The translations under genes were made by a program, and so were the position numbers. The notes beneath the pieces are model-generated. The model did no database searches. It saw nothing but the letters and a program-made list of their open reading frames with translations, and had not been told where the DNA came from. A DNA stretch of 64,000 nucleotides from an uncultured Ferrovibrio sp. (GTDB lineage: Bacteria; Pseudomonadota; Alphaproteobacteria; Ferrovibrionales; Ferrovibrionaceae): the NCBI RefSeq assembly GCF_937960835.1, contig NZ_CALGPC010000009.1, positions 62,001 through 126,000 of the forward strand, given 5' to 3'. This document shows, piece after piece, positions 1 to 9,070 of the stretch. Each line of letters starts with the position of its first letter. The first letter of the stretch is position 1.

Positions 1-1308
1 ACGCCCTCGCTGCTTTATCTGCTGGACCAGGCCGACGACAACAACCCCACGGCTTCCAGCTGGGGCGGCTCGTTCGTCAAGACTGGTCATGGCCCGAACT
101 ATTGGACCGATAACCCTGCCAGCAATCTGAAGAATGGCAGCTATAACGGCGCAGAAACGGTGCAGAAGTATCAGAGCGAATTCTACAAGGATTTCGCCAC
201 GCGCCTCGACCACGCCAAGGCGGCTAAGTCCGGTGGCTCGACTACGCCGGCGCCCAGCAATCCTGAGCCGAGCAACCCGCCCCCCCAGACCGGCGGCAAG
301 GGGAATCCGGTGACGGCGGTTGACGACAACTACAAGACCGGTGTCGACCAGGCGCTGTATTTCAACACCCGCCACATCATGATGAATGACAAGGGTGCCG
401 ATGGCGGCCTGAAGGTGACCAATGTGCCGACCAAGAGTGCGGCTGGCGCCACCATCACCTGGGGCAGCGACGGCACGGTGAAGTACACCCCGCCCAAGGG
501 CTGGCAGGGCAAGGACTCATTCGACTATATCCTGAGCGATGCCGATGGCAGCACGGATGTCGGTACGGTCTTCGTGCAGGTGGGCAATGGCACTTCCACG
601 CCTACCCCCACTCAGCCCGCCCCGACCACGCCGCCGACCAGCGGCACTGGCAACCCGGTGACGGCCGTTGATGACAATTACAGCATCGATCCCGGCAAGA
701 CGCTGTACTTCAACAGCCGTTATCTGACCTGGAATGACAAGGGCGCAGATGGCGGCCTGAAGGTCGTCAACGTCGAGACCAAGAGCGCGGCCGGCGCCAC
801 CATCACCTGGGGCAGCGATGGCACGGTGAAGTATACCCCGCCCAAGGGCTGGCAGGGTAAGGACTCGTTCGACTACACCCTGAGCGATGCCGATGGCAGC
901 AAGGATGTTGGGACCATCTTCGTCCAGGTGGGCACCGGCACCAACACGCCGGCGCCCGCTCCTGCCCCTGAGCCGACACCGGCCCCCGCTCCGGCACCCA
1001 GCGCCGGCACGGGCAATCCGGTCAGCGTTGGCGACGATGTCCACAAGACCACCGCCAATCAGAAGCACTACTTCAACAGCAAGTATCTTCTGCTGAACGA
1101 CAAAGGCCCCGATGGCGGCCTGCATGTGACCGATATCGAAACCACCACGGCCAAGGGCGGCACCGTGACGTGGAACGCCTCGAACGGTTCGGCGATCTAC
1201 ACGCCGAAGGCTGGCTTCGTCGGACGGGATTCGGTGGAGTATTCCATCGCCGACCGCGACGGCAGCAGCGATACTGGTCTCATTCACTTCGACGTTCTGC
1301 TCGCCTAA
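1..1308 (+). CDS. C-terminal part of a secreted nucleoside-hydrolase-like (DUF1593) protein with three cadherin-like repeats
   Basis: The frame is open to the left edge, so the true start is outside the window; 435 residues are visible. The first ~75 residues (TPSLLYLL, SSWGGSF, YWTD, then FYKDFATRLDHA) match my recollection of the DUF1593/nucleoside-hydrolase-like domain, where a 'TPSFLYL...WGGRY' stretch is typical. A Pro/Ser/Thr-rich linker follows, then three ~97-residue repeats with the core VTAVDDNY...NDKGADGGL...YTPPKGWQGKDSFDY...DADGS, typical of cadherin-like/Ig-like extracellular domains, separated by Pro/Ala/Thr linkers. Such domains usually mediate binding at the cell surface or spacing in secreted enzymes. 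The catalytic part is mostly missing here, so enzymatic activity cannot be judged. A rho-independent terminator follows directly. Confidence 0.75.
   Translation, partial: TPSLLYLLDQADDNNPTASSWGGSFVKTGHGPNYWTDNPASNLKNGSYNGAETVQKYQSEFYKDFATRLDHAKAAKSGGSTTPAPSNPEPSNPPPQTGGKGNPVTAVDDNYKTGVDQALYFNTRHIMMNDKGADGGLKVTNVPTKSAAGATITWGSDGTVKYTPPKGWQGKDSFDYILSDADGSTDVGTVFVQVGNGTSTPTPTQPAPTTPPTSGTGNPVTAVDDNYSIDPGKTLYFNSRYLTWNDKGADGGLKVVNVETKSAAGATITWGSDGTVKYTPPKGWQGKDSFDYTLSDADGSKDVGTIFVQVGTGTNTPAPAPAPEPTPAPAPAPSAGTGNPVSVGDDVHKTTANQKHYFNSKYLLLNDKGPDGGLHVTDIETTTAKGGTVTWNASNGSAIYTPKAGFVGRDSVEYSIADRDGSSDTGLIHFDVLLA
298..1299 (+). repeat. Three tandem in-frame cadherin-like repeats
   Basis: Units lie at about 298-591, 643-939 and 1006-1299 (period 348 and 363 nt). 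Units 1 and 2 are nearly identical at nucleotide level over their second halves, for example the block encoding TITWGSDGTVKYTPPKGWQG differs at only a few third positions. Unit 3 is clearly diverged (VTWNASNGSAIYTPKAGF). This implies a recent duplication or gene conversion of units 1 and 2. Linkers between units are low-complexity Pro/Ala/Thr. Confidence 0.85.
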
Positions 1309-1330
1309 TCGGCCGGCAGGCAACGACATG

Positions 1331-1364
1331 ATGGCCGTCGGATTGCTCCGGCGGCCATTTTTTT
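1331..1364 (+). terminator. Rho-independent terminator after the DUF1593 gene
   Basis: An 11-bp stem (atggccgtcgg / ccggcggccat, one G-U pair) with a 6-nt loop is followed by seven T residues, beginning 23 nt after the stop codon. It separates this gene from the convergent dinB gene. Confidence 0.85.
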
Positions 1365-1377
1365 GCTTGATGATCAA

Positions 1378-2523
1378 TTACAGAGTCAGGCTAAGCTGCG
1401 GCAGAGACTGGGGCGCTCCTTCCTCCAGCGAGGAAAGCGTAACTCCCAACAAGCGGATGCCTTTGGTAACGGGAAACAAAGGGTCCAGCAAAACGTGGCT
1501 GATCTGTTGCAGTTCGACCAGCGTTGCAACCGGCCTTTCACCCGTCCGGCTGCGCGTGATCTGCTGAAAATCCGTATATTTGACCTTAAGTGTTACCGTG
1601 CGCCCGCGGATGTTGTGACTTTCGCAATAGCGCCAGACCTTCTCGATGATTGGTGTCAGCGCCTGCTGAGCGTCCTCCAGGCGGTGAAGATCGGTGGAGA
1701 AGGTATTCTCGGCTCCGACCGATTTGCGGATCCGGTCTGGCCGCACCGGACGGTCGTCCACGCCGCGGGCAATCCAATAGAAATACGGCCCTGACTTTCC
1801 GAAATGCTGCTGCAGGAAGGCCATGGATCGTCCGCGCAGATCAAGGCCGGTTTCGATGCCAAGCCGCCGCATCTTGGCAGCAGTCGCAGGGCCGACGCCA
1901 TGAAACTTCTCAACCGGCAGCGTCTCGACGAAGCGAGCACCCATTTTCGGCGTGATGACAAATAAGCCGTCCGGCTTGTTATGATCGGACGCCAGCTTTG
2001 CCAGGAATTTGTTGTAGGACACGCCCGCCGACGCCGTGAGCATCGTCTCTGCCCGAATCTTCGCCCGAATCTCCTCGGCGATCTGCGTCGCCGACGCGAT
2101 GCCTTTCTTATTCTCCGTCACATCCAGATAGGCCTCATCGAGCGACAATGGCTCAATGAGAGAGGTGTATTCGGAGAATATTTCACGGATGCGCTGGGAG
2201 ATCGCCCTATAGACGTCGAACCGCGGCCGGACGAAGATCAGATTGGGACATTTCCGCTTGGCGGTTATCGAGGGCATGGCGGAACGCACGCCAAACTTCC
2301 TGGCCTCATAGCTGGCCGCCGCCACCACACCACGCTGCTGCGAACCACCCACAGCAACCGGCTTGCCACGCAACTCCGGGTTATCACGCTGCTCCACGGA
2401 GGCGTAGAAGGCATCCATGTCAACATGAATGATCTTGCGCGGCCGATCTGCGCCGGGCGGCGGCAACTCCTCTTGCTCTATGTCATCCAGGCGGATCACT
2501 GAAAGCGCAAACTTGTCTGGCAT
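1378..2523 (-). CDS. dinB: DNA polymerase IV (Y-family, DinB)
   Basis: Error-prone translesion DNA polymerase, 381 residues. The catalytic carboxylates are visible: D35 in HVDMDAFYASVEQ and D129/E130 in LSLDEAYLDV, with Y40 at the steric-gate position. The little-finger domain is complete, and the C-terminus QLSLTL is a good beta-clamp-binding motif. A ~27-residue N-terminal extension precedes the usual start (RKIIHVDMD). The gene stands alone, facing the DUF1593 gene tail to tail. No convincing LexA box was seen upstream, so SOS control is not supported by the sequence, although it is common in the family. Confidence 0.97.
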   Translation of the reverse strand: MPDKFALSVIRLDDIEQEELPPPGADRPRKIIHVDMDAFYASVEQRDNPELRGKPVAVGGSQQRGVVAAASYEARKFGVRSAMPSITAKRKCPNLIFVRPRFDVYRAISQRIREIFSEYTSLIEPLSLDEAYLDVTENKKGIASATQIAEEIRAKIRAETMLTASAGVSYNKFLAKLASDHNKPDGLFVITPKMGARFVETLPVEKFHGVGPATAAKMRRLGIETGLDLRGRSMAFLQQHFGKSGPYFYWIARGVDDRPVRPDRIRKSVGAENTFSTDLHRLEDAQQALTPIIEKVWRYCESHNIRGRTVTLKVKYTDFQQITRSRTGERPVATLVELQQISHVLLDPLFPVTKGIRLLGVTLSSLEEGAPQSLPQLSLTL

Positions 2524-3018
2524 CGCCCGGTTTTTTAGGAGCGTTTCTCGGCAATCTTTTTTAGAGTTGTATCACCATAAAGAATGTTCGGCATGCCGTA
2601 GTCTGCCGTCAAGTATGCTGGGCTGCGAATCGATACTTTCGTTGCCGGTCAAGGGGAAGCAGTCCACACAGTAAACGGTCTGTAATTTGGCCAAGGTAAC
2701 TTCCCCCAGGGAAATCCAGCAAAAACCACGGCAACAGAACGGTCACTGAACAGTCACAGCGCAGAATCGGATTTACTGCTATTCCGTCCGCGGTTGTGGG
2801 GTGGCCGCCCCCCATCCGATCCATTGCGATAGCTGTAACGATAAGCGCTTTGCCTGCTGCAGAGAGACCGTTCTCTAACCTGCCTCGCTGCCTGCAGAAC
2901 CTGCCCGCAACGTCCAGTCAGTTTGTCAATAACGCGGTGATTTGGGGGAAATCTGCTGATCAGGCGGATGCCTCCGCCACCGCGCGCAGTGGACTAACGC
3001 TGATCCAGGAGAGAACGC
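2524..3018. other. 495-bp intergenic region with no convincing gene
   Basis: This lies between the divergent dinB and the 196-residue orphan gene, so it should hold both promoters. A 71-residue minus-strand open frame (2609-2824) has no family resemblance or ribosome binding site. A GGCGGA/TCCGCC hairpin with a 4-nt loop lies at 2963-2978, and a GTCAC direct repeat occurs near 2740-2756. No confident -35/-10 pair could be chosen. Confidence 0.5.
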
Positions 3019-3609
3019 ATGTCGTGCATGATCGCCCCACCCGCTGGCCATGGCGGACTGGAAGACCTACCGTTGTCGCTCGACGCCTTGGATTCTCTCA
3101 GCCGCACCGGCTTGGAGGTCATGACCAAGTTGCTTGAAGGCCGGGAGCAAACGAGGTTACCGCTTCAGCAATTTACAGGCGCCGCCAGCCGCCCCGATCA
3201 TCGGCTGTTCTATCTCACGATCTTGGCTCCCGAGCAGGCTGGCCCGGACGGCTGGAAAGGCGCATTCTATGCGCCTTTCGGCCATTTCCACATCTGCGGC
3301 ACGGTGCAGGGCGCCGCCACGGACCGCGGCTCGGTTTCGCTAACCGCCGAAACCCGCCTGGTGGTGGGCGGCCGGGATCTGGTGACGGCGAACTGGACGG
3401 TGGTCGGCCCGGACGAGCGCCAATTGGCCCCAAACCATGCCTGCCTGCTGGAATCGATAGAGATCGGGCGCAGCGGACCGCATGTCGAAGAAGACATCCG
3501 CCGCTGTATCGCCCGTCACGCGCCGGAGCGGGCATCGGGAACTCCCAAAGCCGTGGTCACGTTCCAATGCGCAGTTGCTGCAGCGTGTCTGATCGAGGCC
3601 ATCTGCTGA
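3019..3609 (+). CDS. Hypothetical protein, 196 residues, unrecognised
   Basis: The start ATG has a good ribosome binding site (AGGAGA, 6-nt spacing), and base composition fits the neighbourhood, so it is probably a real gene. I do not recognise the family. There is no signal peptide or membrane segment. The N-terminal ~55 residues look helical (LSLDALDSLSRTGLEVMTKLLEG), followed by a beta-rich middle (RLFYLTILAP, FGHFHICGTV, VSLTAETRLVVGGRDLVTANWTVVG). The next gene, the cyclase/ATPase, begins 56 nt downstream on the same strand, so the two may be co-transcribed. Confidence 0.65.
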   Translation: MSCMIAPPAGHGGLEDLPLSLDALDSLSRTGLEVMTKLLEGREQTRLPLQQFTGAASRPDHRLFYLTILAPEQAGPDGWKGAFYAPFGHFHICGTVQGAATDRGSVSLTAETRLVVGGRDLVTANWTVVGPDERQLAPNHACLLESIEIGRSGPHVEEDIRRCIARHAPERASGTPKAVVTFQCAVAAACLIEAIC

Positions 3610-3665
3610 GGATGGCCGACCACTAAGCTGGGCTGGATCGTCGCGCCGCAACGCGGGATCGTAAA

Positions 3666-6600
3666 ATGCATCGTCCGCGCTTCTGCTCCGAATGCGGCAC
3701 CGCTATGCCGAAAGCAGCACGAACCTGCGGCAGCTGCGGCCAGTCTGCGCCTTCGGCATGCCCGGAATGCGGCCAGATTTGCGCGCCGCAGGCACGTTTT
3801 TGCGGCTTCTGCGGCGCTGCCATCCTGGCTGCAGGCATGGCGACCGGCGGACTTAGCTTTCTGTTGCATCCCTCCGAGCGCAAATTAGTCACGATCCTGT
3901 TCGTCGACATGATCGACTCTCTGATGACCATCAGGGACTCCGACCCGGAAGAGGCGCATGAGCTTCTGTCCAAAGCCCTGGGTGTGATGACGGCAGCGGT
4001 GCATTCCTGCGGCGGTACCGTTGCACGGACCCTGGGCGATGGATTGATGGTGCTGTTCGGCGCGCCGACAGCCCGGGAAGATCATGCCGTCGCAGCCTGT
4101 CACGCTGCATTACGCATTATTGAGGCCGTGCAACAGATGTCAGCTGATATACAGCCGCTTAATGTCCGCATCGGTCTGCATTCTGGGCTGGTTGTGGTAG
4201 GACAATCGGCCAACGACTTGAACAGCGAATATGACGCCACAGGCGTTGCCGTACACATTGCCTCTCGCCTGCAACATGCCGCCCAACCCGGAAGAGCCCT
4301 GCTTACGGCAGCAACACAGAAGCTGGTAGACCGCGACATGCTGACCCGCTCCCGCGGCTTTGTCGCCATCAAGGGACTGGACGAGCCGATCGAGCTGTTC
4401 GAGCTCTGCGGTGCGCGAGAGCGGCCATCGGCTGGTTCTTCGAAAGATTCCGTCTTTGTCGGACGTGCTTCAGAACTCGTCGATCTCGGCGGCGCTCTTC
4501 GCTCCGTCCTTTTGGGCAAAGGGCGCTTCATCGGCATTGCTGGCGAAGCCGGTATCGGCAAATCCAAACTGATCGAAACCTTTCTTGAACTCCATGCAGA
4601 CTCAGCATCGATCTTCCGTACCGCCTTGGAACGCTACTCGGGAACCGTGCCTTTCCATCCAGTGCGAGACCTGCTGACTGCCATTTTGGGGTTGGCAAAT
4701 CTCTCAGGTCCCGAGAAGCACCCCGCCCTTCTGCGGCGGCTACAAGAACTTGGCCTGGACTCCTTGGGACTGGAGGTTCCTCTGGCCGATCTTCTGGAAA
4801 CCGTCGCTCCACCGCCGGACTGGCTGTCTCTGAATCCGGAGGTACGCAATCACATGACGATTTCTGCCGTACGCTCCTTGCTGCTGCGGGAAAGCGAGCG
4901 GCGTCCTCTCATTCTGGTGATCGAGGATGTGCAGCGTGCAGACTCAGCCACGATTAACCTGATCGGCAATCTCGCCGATGCTATCGCGTTGCACCGTATC
5001 TTGCTGCTGGTTTCGTTCCGGCAGGATTTCGAAGCACCCTGGAATGGAAAGCCGACCTATCGCACGCTTCGGCTGGAACGGCTGGATGCCGCAGAAACGG
5101 ATGAGTTAATTGACCGGCTGGTAGCCAAATCTGCCAGCCGAACATTGCGGAATCTGTTGCTGACGCGCAGCCAGGGCAATCCGCTTTTCCTGAATGAAAG
5201 CATCCATGCCTTGATGGAGTCCGGTGCGCTCACAGGAGAGATCGGCGCTCTGGAGGTTATGCGTGAGCCTGGCAAATTGGATACGCCGGATTCAGTGAGT
5301 GCGCTGATTGCCGAGCGCGTCGATCATCTGCCGCCTGATCTTAAAACCCTGTTGCAGATTGCCAGTGTGCTAGGCGAACAATTCCGCTCCGACATCCTGG
5401 GGGCGCTCAACGCGATGCCGCCGGAGTCATTGCAGGCCGCCCTGGAGGCTTTGGAGACGCAGGAATTCATCCGGGCGGTGACGCATCCCCCGACGCCGAT
5501 ATATGCTTTCCGGCATGCGCTGTTTCAGGAGGTCTGCTACGCCAGCCTGCTCAAACGACGGCGGCGAGAGCTGCATGCCCGGGTTTTCTCCGCGCTGGCC
5601 GGCAGCAAGGGCGATGGCGATGCTCCGCCTGTTGAACAGCTTGCCCATCATGCCTTCCGCGGCGGTCTATGGGAAAAGGCCGTCGAGTATTGCCGTTCGG
5701 CTGGACGGCGCGCCCTCTACCTGTCTGCCAATCGCGAAGCCGTCCGTCATTTCGAAAATGCTGCGCTGGCCTTGTCTCGAGCCGATCCTGATGGCCTGCG
5801 GCTGGCGGAATCCATCGATCTGCAACTCGAACTTCGCGCCGCCCATGTCCCGCTCCTTCATATGGAGAAAGTGGGCGAAATCCTTCACACGGTCCGCGAC
5901 GCCGCATCCAGGCTCGGCGACCGGGCGCGGCTGGCACAGATCACCGGTTTCATGGCCGGCCATGCCTATCTCACCCAAAGCCCGCGAAAATCAATGGACC
6001 TCTGCCTTGAGGCGATCCGTCTCAGCCAGGAATTGAACGATCCAAGCCTTGAAGTTGCGCCGAACATTTATCTCGGCCAGGCCTTCCATGCGCTGGGCCG
6101 TTTCCGCAAATCGATCGCTGCCCTGGAACGCAACTTTATCATTCTGCCCAATGTCGACCGCAAGATCAGCCTTGGGCTGCCCAGCCTGCCCCGGATCATG
6201 ACCGCACGCTGGATAGCACTGTCCCTTGCGGAACTGGGTGCCTTCGATGCCGCCGAAGACTATGTCAAGCAAGGCGATGTGGGCGTCGATCACCCCCGCC
6301 CCTTCGATCAGGTCTATTCGCAATCGGCACTGGGCTTTGTCCTGCTGGTCCGGGGGGAATTCGAACGGGCCCGCGAGGTAACGGCCGAAGCCCTGGCACT
6401 AGCCGATAAACGCGACTTGCCATTCATGATTCCTGTCGTGGCATCGCAGCTAGGCCTGCTTCTCGCCTATCTCGGCGAACAGCAGGAAGCATTGCTGTTG
6501 ACGCGACGGGCGGTCAGAACAGCGGAAGATATCGGCATTCTGGCTGGTCGGTCGCGCTGGTATGCGCGGCTGGCCGAGGCCTGCTTGCTGGCAGGCGACT

Positions 6601-6965
6601 ATGCCGAAGCGATGCAATACACGGAGCTGGCACTGCAGATCGCACACGACTTGCACGAGCTGGGTTATGCCTGCTACGCGTTGCGCCTGCGCGGACTGAT
6701 CGCGCAACGCACTTCGCGCGGCATCGACGCGGCCAGGGCGGATATCACCGAAGCCTGCATGCGCGCCAGACGCCTTGGCATGGCGCCCTTAGTGGCAAAA
6801 TGCTCCCTAGACCTTGCTGTACTAGAACGCCAAGCCGGACGGCCAGCATTGGCACATCAGCATTTCTCACAGGCGCTGCGCGGCTTTCGTCGCCTGAAAA
6901 TGGCGTCCTGGAGCGAGCGGGCGAAGCGCAGCGCCGATGAACTGCTGGCCATGGCCGAACCGTAA
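3666..6965 (+). CDS. Zinc-ribbon / class III adenylate cyclase / AAA ATPase / TPR signalling protein
   Basis: 1099 residues. The N-terminus is a double zinc ribbon with CxxC pairs at C7/C10, C21/C24, C32/C35 and C46/C49. Residues ~73-250 form a class III nucleotide cyclase domain with metal-binding D81 (FVDMIDS) and D125 (GDGLMVLFGAP). The position that is Lys in typical adenylate cyclases (K-x-x-GDG) appears to be Arg121, so activity or substrate may differ. An STAND-like AAA ATPase follows, with Walker A GEAGIGKS (293-300) and Walker B LILVIED (415-421). About 480 residues of helical TPR-like repeats complete the protein. This architecture is known from large soluble, sensory cyclases; the signal sensed here is unknown. 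Confidence 0.9.
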   Translation: MHRPRFCSECGTAMPKAARTCGSCGQSAPSACPECGQICAPQARFCGFCGAAILAAGMATGGLSFLLHPSERKLVTILFVDMIDSLMTIRDSDPEEAHELLSKALGVMTAAVHSCGGTVARTLGDGLMVLFGAPTAREDHAVAACHAALRIIEAVQQMSADIQPLNVRIGLHSGLVVVGQSANDLNSEYDATGVAVHIASRLQHAAQPGRALLTAATQKLVDRDMLTRSRGFVAIKGLDEPIELFELCGARERPSAGSSKDSVFVGRASELVDLGGALRSVLLGKGRFIGIAGEAGIGKSKLIETFLELHADSASIFRTALERYSGTVPFHPVRDLLTAILGLANLSGPEKHPALLRRLQELGLDSLGLEVPLADLLETVAPPPDWLSLNPEVRNHMTISAVRSLLLRESERRPLILVIEDVQRADSATINLIGNLADAIALHRILLLVSFRQDFEAPWNGKPTYRTLRLERLDAAETDELIDRLVAKSASRTLRNLLLTRSQGNPLFLNESIHALMESGALTGEIGALEVMREPGKLDTPDSVSALIAERVDHLPPDLKTLLQIASVLGEQFRSDILGALNAMPPESLQAALEALETQEFIRAVTHPPTPIYAFRHALFQEVCYASLLKRRRRELHARVFSALAGSKGDGDAPPVEQLAHHAFRGGLWEKAVEYCRSAGRRALYLSANREAVRHFENAALALSRADPDGLRLAESIDLQLELRAAHVPLLHMEKVGEILHTVRDAASRLGDRARLAQITGFMAGHAYLTQSPRKSMDLCLEAIRLSQELNDPSLEVAPNIYLGQAFHALGRFRKSIAALERNFIILPNVDRKISLGLPSLPRIMTARWIALSLAELGAFDAAEDYVKQGDVGVDHPRPFDQVYSQSALGFVLLVRGEFERAREVTAEALALADKRDLPFMIPVVASQLGLLLAYLGEQQEALLLTRRAVRTAEDIGILAGRSRWYARLAEACLLAGDYAEAMQYTELALQIAHDLHELGYACYALRLRGLIAQRTSRGIDAARADITEACMRARRLGMAPLVAKCSLDLAVLERQAGRPALAHQHFSQALRGFRRLKMASWSERAKRSADELLAMAEP

Positions 6966-7060
6966 GACGTCACAGTGCTGGGAGCTACATCCAACGCGGG
7001 TAAGCTAGCCGATCTTATCCATTTCCACGCCCCAGATGGCCAACAACCACTTACGAGGCA

Positions 7061-7765
7061 TCAAGGGGGATCGAGCTTGAAGTCGATCGACCAGCCATGC
7101 GCCTTGGAAATATAATGGAAGCCCGCAATGAGGTCTGTTTGGACGGCTCGCCGCGCTCCATCAGCATCTTTCCGCGCCAATGCGTCAACGATGTTATCGT
7201 GACGGCGTGAATTCTCCATAATGCCTACATCTTTATAGATGTTGAGAAGAGGACCTGATTGCAGCCACAAGCTCTCGATCAAAGGCAGCAGAACCTGAGG
7301 AGTTCCGGCCCGGTATACCGCAAAATGGAATTCGTAATTCATCAGGACATAGTCCTGCCAACGATGGGCCTGCTGGTGCATAATCGCCATATCGCGGACG
7401 ATCGAACTAAGCAGGTCCAGTGTCGCATCGGATATCGCCTGAGCCGCCATCTCCGCAGCCATGCCTTCCAGCTTGAGGCGGATGCGTCCCAATTCGGCAT
7501 ATTTTTCGGGCGTCATAACTGGAATCGTGACGCCCCGCTTTGGCATTATTTCGACCGCTTGCTCTGCCTCCAGCCTGCTCAATGCCTCGCGCACGGGCAT
7601 TATGCTGGTACCGAGTTCCTTCGCGACTTGGCTGAAATTGAAGCTCTGCCCAGGTGGGTAAAGGCCGGCCATGATGGCACGCCGCAGCCGTTGATATACC
7701 CGCTCATGCAAAGGGGTGGTGTCGAGCTTCTCCAGGATGCCACCGGTTTCAACAATATCGACCAA
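7061..7765 (-). CDS. GntR-family transcriptional regulator (FadR/FCD subfamily)
   Basis: 234 residues. The N-terminal winged helix (about 17-80: LHERVYQRLRRAIMAGLYPPG, then PVREALSRLEAEQAV) is typical GntR. The C-terminal ~140 residues are helical and match an FCD ligand-binding domain, whose His/Asp residues often bind a metal and an organic acid. It is the last gene of the catabolic locus, 85 bp after the enoyl-CoA hydratase, so it probably controls the locus in response to the imported substrate or a CoA-pathway intermediate. The inverted repeat at 19129-19154 is the best candidate operator. Confidence 0.93.
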   Translation of the reverse strand: MVDIVETGGILEKLDTTPLHERVYQRLRRAIMAGLYPPGQSFNFSQVAKELGTSIMPVREALSRLEAEQAVEIMPKRGVTIPVMTPEKYAELGRIRLKLEGMAAEMAAQAISDATLDLLSSIVRDMAIMHQQAHRWQDYVLMNYEFHFAVYRAGTPQVLLPLIESLWLQSGPLLNIYKDVGIMENSRRHDNIVDALARKDADGARRAVQTDLIAGFHYISKAHGWSIDFKLDPP

Positions 7766-7850
7766 ACAACCTCCCTGTCGGCGCCGCGAACATTAGACGC
7801 AGATACGTCGGATGGTACAATTTTAAATACCCAAATAACATAGCAGAATA

Positions 7851-8639
7851 TTATTCGCCTTGCCAGACTGGTTGCCTTTTCTCGAAAAAGGCGCGGATAC
7901 CTTCCTCGTAGTCCTTGGTCCCCTCCAGCGGGCGGCGCAGCAGATCGTTTAACACATGCGCCTCAGCCACGCTCATCTCACTGCCAAGATTGACCATCTG
8001 CTTGACTGCGGCTGCCCCCAGGGGGCTGGAGTTGGAGATGATCTCCTGTGCCATGGCCAAGGCAGTGGTGAGATGCTCGCCTGGCTCGGTCAGCCGTTCG
8101 ATGATTCCAAGCTCTAAGGCCTCCTCCGCTTTGACCTTGCGGGCCGTGAAAAACAACTCCTTGGCCCGGGCACGGCCCACCAACCGAGGGAACATGACGC
8201 CAGCTGTCCCCCCCGGATACGCCCCAAGCTGCATCTCCGGCCAGGAAAATACTGCCGTTTTCGAGGCAATTCGAATATCGCAGTTCAGGGCGATCTCATA
8301 ACCGCCCCCCAGGCACCAGCCTTGAATGGCGGCAATGACAGGCTTCGGCAATGACCAGATGGCATCATTGGCCTTGCGCAGCGCGCCAGCCTGCTCCCAT
8401 TTGCCATCGGCATCCAACTCTCGCCGCTCTTTCAGGTCGGTACCTGCAGAAAAGGCACGATCCCCTGCTCCGGTGATGATCACCACGCGAAGATCCCGTC
8501 GCTTGGCGATGGCGCGAATCGCGGCCTCGAGTGTCTCCGCCAAAGCCTTGGAAATAGCGTTCTGCACTTGCGGGCGATTAAGCGTGAGGATTGCGATCTG
8601 ACCGCGTTCTTCGACCAGAAGAATGTCCGTATTACTCAT
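7851..8639 (-). CDS. Enoyl-CoA hydratase/isomerase family protein (crotonase fold)
   Basis: 262 residues. Crotonase hallmarks are present: LTLNRPQVQNAIS, the first oxyanion-hole segment AFSAGTDLKE, and GGGYEIALNCDIRIAS. It probably hydrates or isomerises an enoyl-CoA in the cytosol. I chose the ATG one base after the stop of the upstream MaoC gene, preceded by GGTGGATTGAG, which implies translational coupling. An in-frame ATG 33 nt further upstream would lie inside the MaoC gene. The substrate is unknown; the setting suggests the product of the acyl-CoA dehydrogenase of the same operon. Confidence 0.92.
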   Translation of the reverse strand: MSNTDILLVEERGQIAILTLNRPQVQNAISKALAETLEAAIRAIAKRRDLRVVIITGAGDRAFSAGTDLKERRELDADGKWEQAGALRKANDAIWSLPKPVIAAIQGWCLGGGYEIALNCDIRIASKTAVFSWPEMQLGAYPGGTAGVMFPRLVGRARAKELFFTARKVKAEEALELGIIERLTEPGEHLTTALAMAQEIISNSSPLGAAAVKQMVNLGSEMSVAEAHVLNDLLRRPLEGTKDYEEGIRAFFEKRQPVWQGE

Positions 8640-8640
8640 C

Positions 8641-9057
8641 TCAATCCACCCATGCCCGGACATTGGTGGCAACAGCCACGGTCTTATTGTCCTGGTTTAC
8701 ACATTCGACATCCGCATAGGCGCGCCGCTTTTCCTCGTCGATACGGGTCAATGTATATGTTGTCGATATGGTGTCGCCGAAGAAAACCGGAGCGGTAAAC
8801 CGGATACGATCATATCCGAGTGATACCGTTCGCCCCAGATAGAGCCGGGCAGAAGCTGCAGACATCAAGCCGAGCAGCAACGTGCCATGTGCGATGCGGC
8901 GACCGTATCGGCCGCGGCTCATGTAGACTTCATCGATATGATTGGGCGAAAAGTCCCCGGTTATTCCTGCATAGAGATAAACGTCCGCTTCGGATATCGT
9001 CTTGGTGAAGACTACGCGACTGCCAATCTTGACATCCGGCTTGCCAGCTTCCTGCAT
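8641..9057 (-). CDS. MaoC-like (R)-specific enoyl-CoA hydratase
   Basis: 138 residues, a hot-dog fold protein. The catalytic Asp/His motif GDFSPNHIDE (D35, H40) and the following RIAHGTLLLG segment are typical of (R)-specific enoyl-CoA hydratases of the MaoC group. The second of two nearby ATGs was chosen because AGGAG lies 7 nt before it; the first ATG (9063) directly abuts that site. The gene sits 13 nt after the CoA transferase and one base before the crotonase gene. Two hydratases of different stereochemistry in one operon suggest either epimerisation of a 3-hydroxyacyl-CoA or action on different intermediates. Confidence 0.92.
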   Translation of the reverse strand: MQEAGKPDVKIGSRVVFTKTISEADVYLYAGITGDFSPNHIDEVYMSRGRYGRRIAHGTLLLGLMSAASARLYLGRTVSLGYDRIRFTAPVFFGDTISTTYTLTRIDEEKRRAYADVECVNQDNKTVAVATNVRAWVD

Positions 9058-9070
9058 GCTCATTCTCCTA

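Noticed and set aside
517..1377. 286-residue minus-strand open frame opposite the repeat protein
   Set aside because: It mirrors the repeats of the real gene (shadow of GC-rich codons), runs through the terminator and resembles no family.
2609..2824. 71-residue minus-strand open frame in the dinB upstream region
   Set aside because: No ribosome binding site, no family resemblance, sits in what should be promoter DNA.
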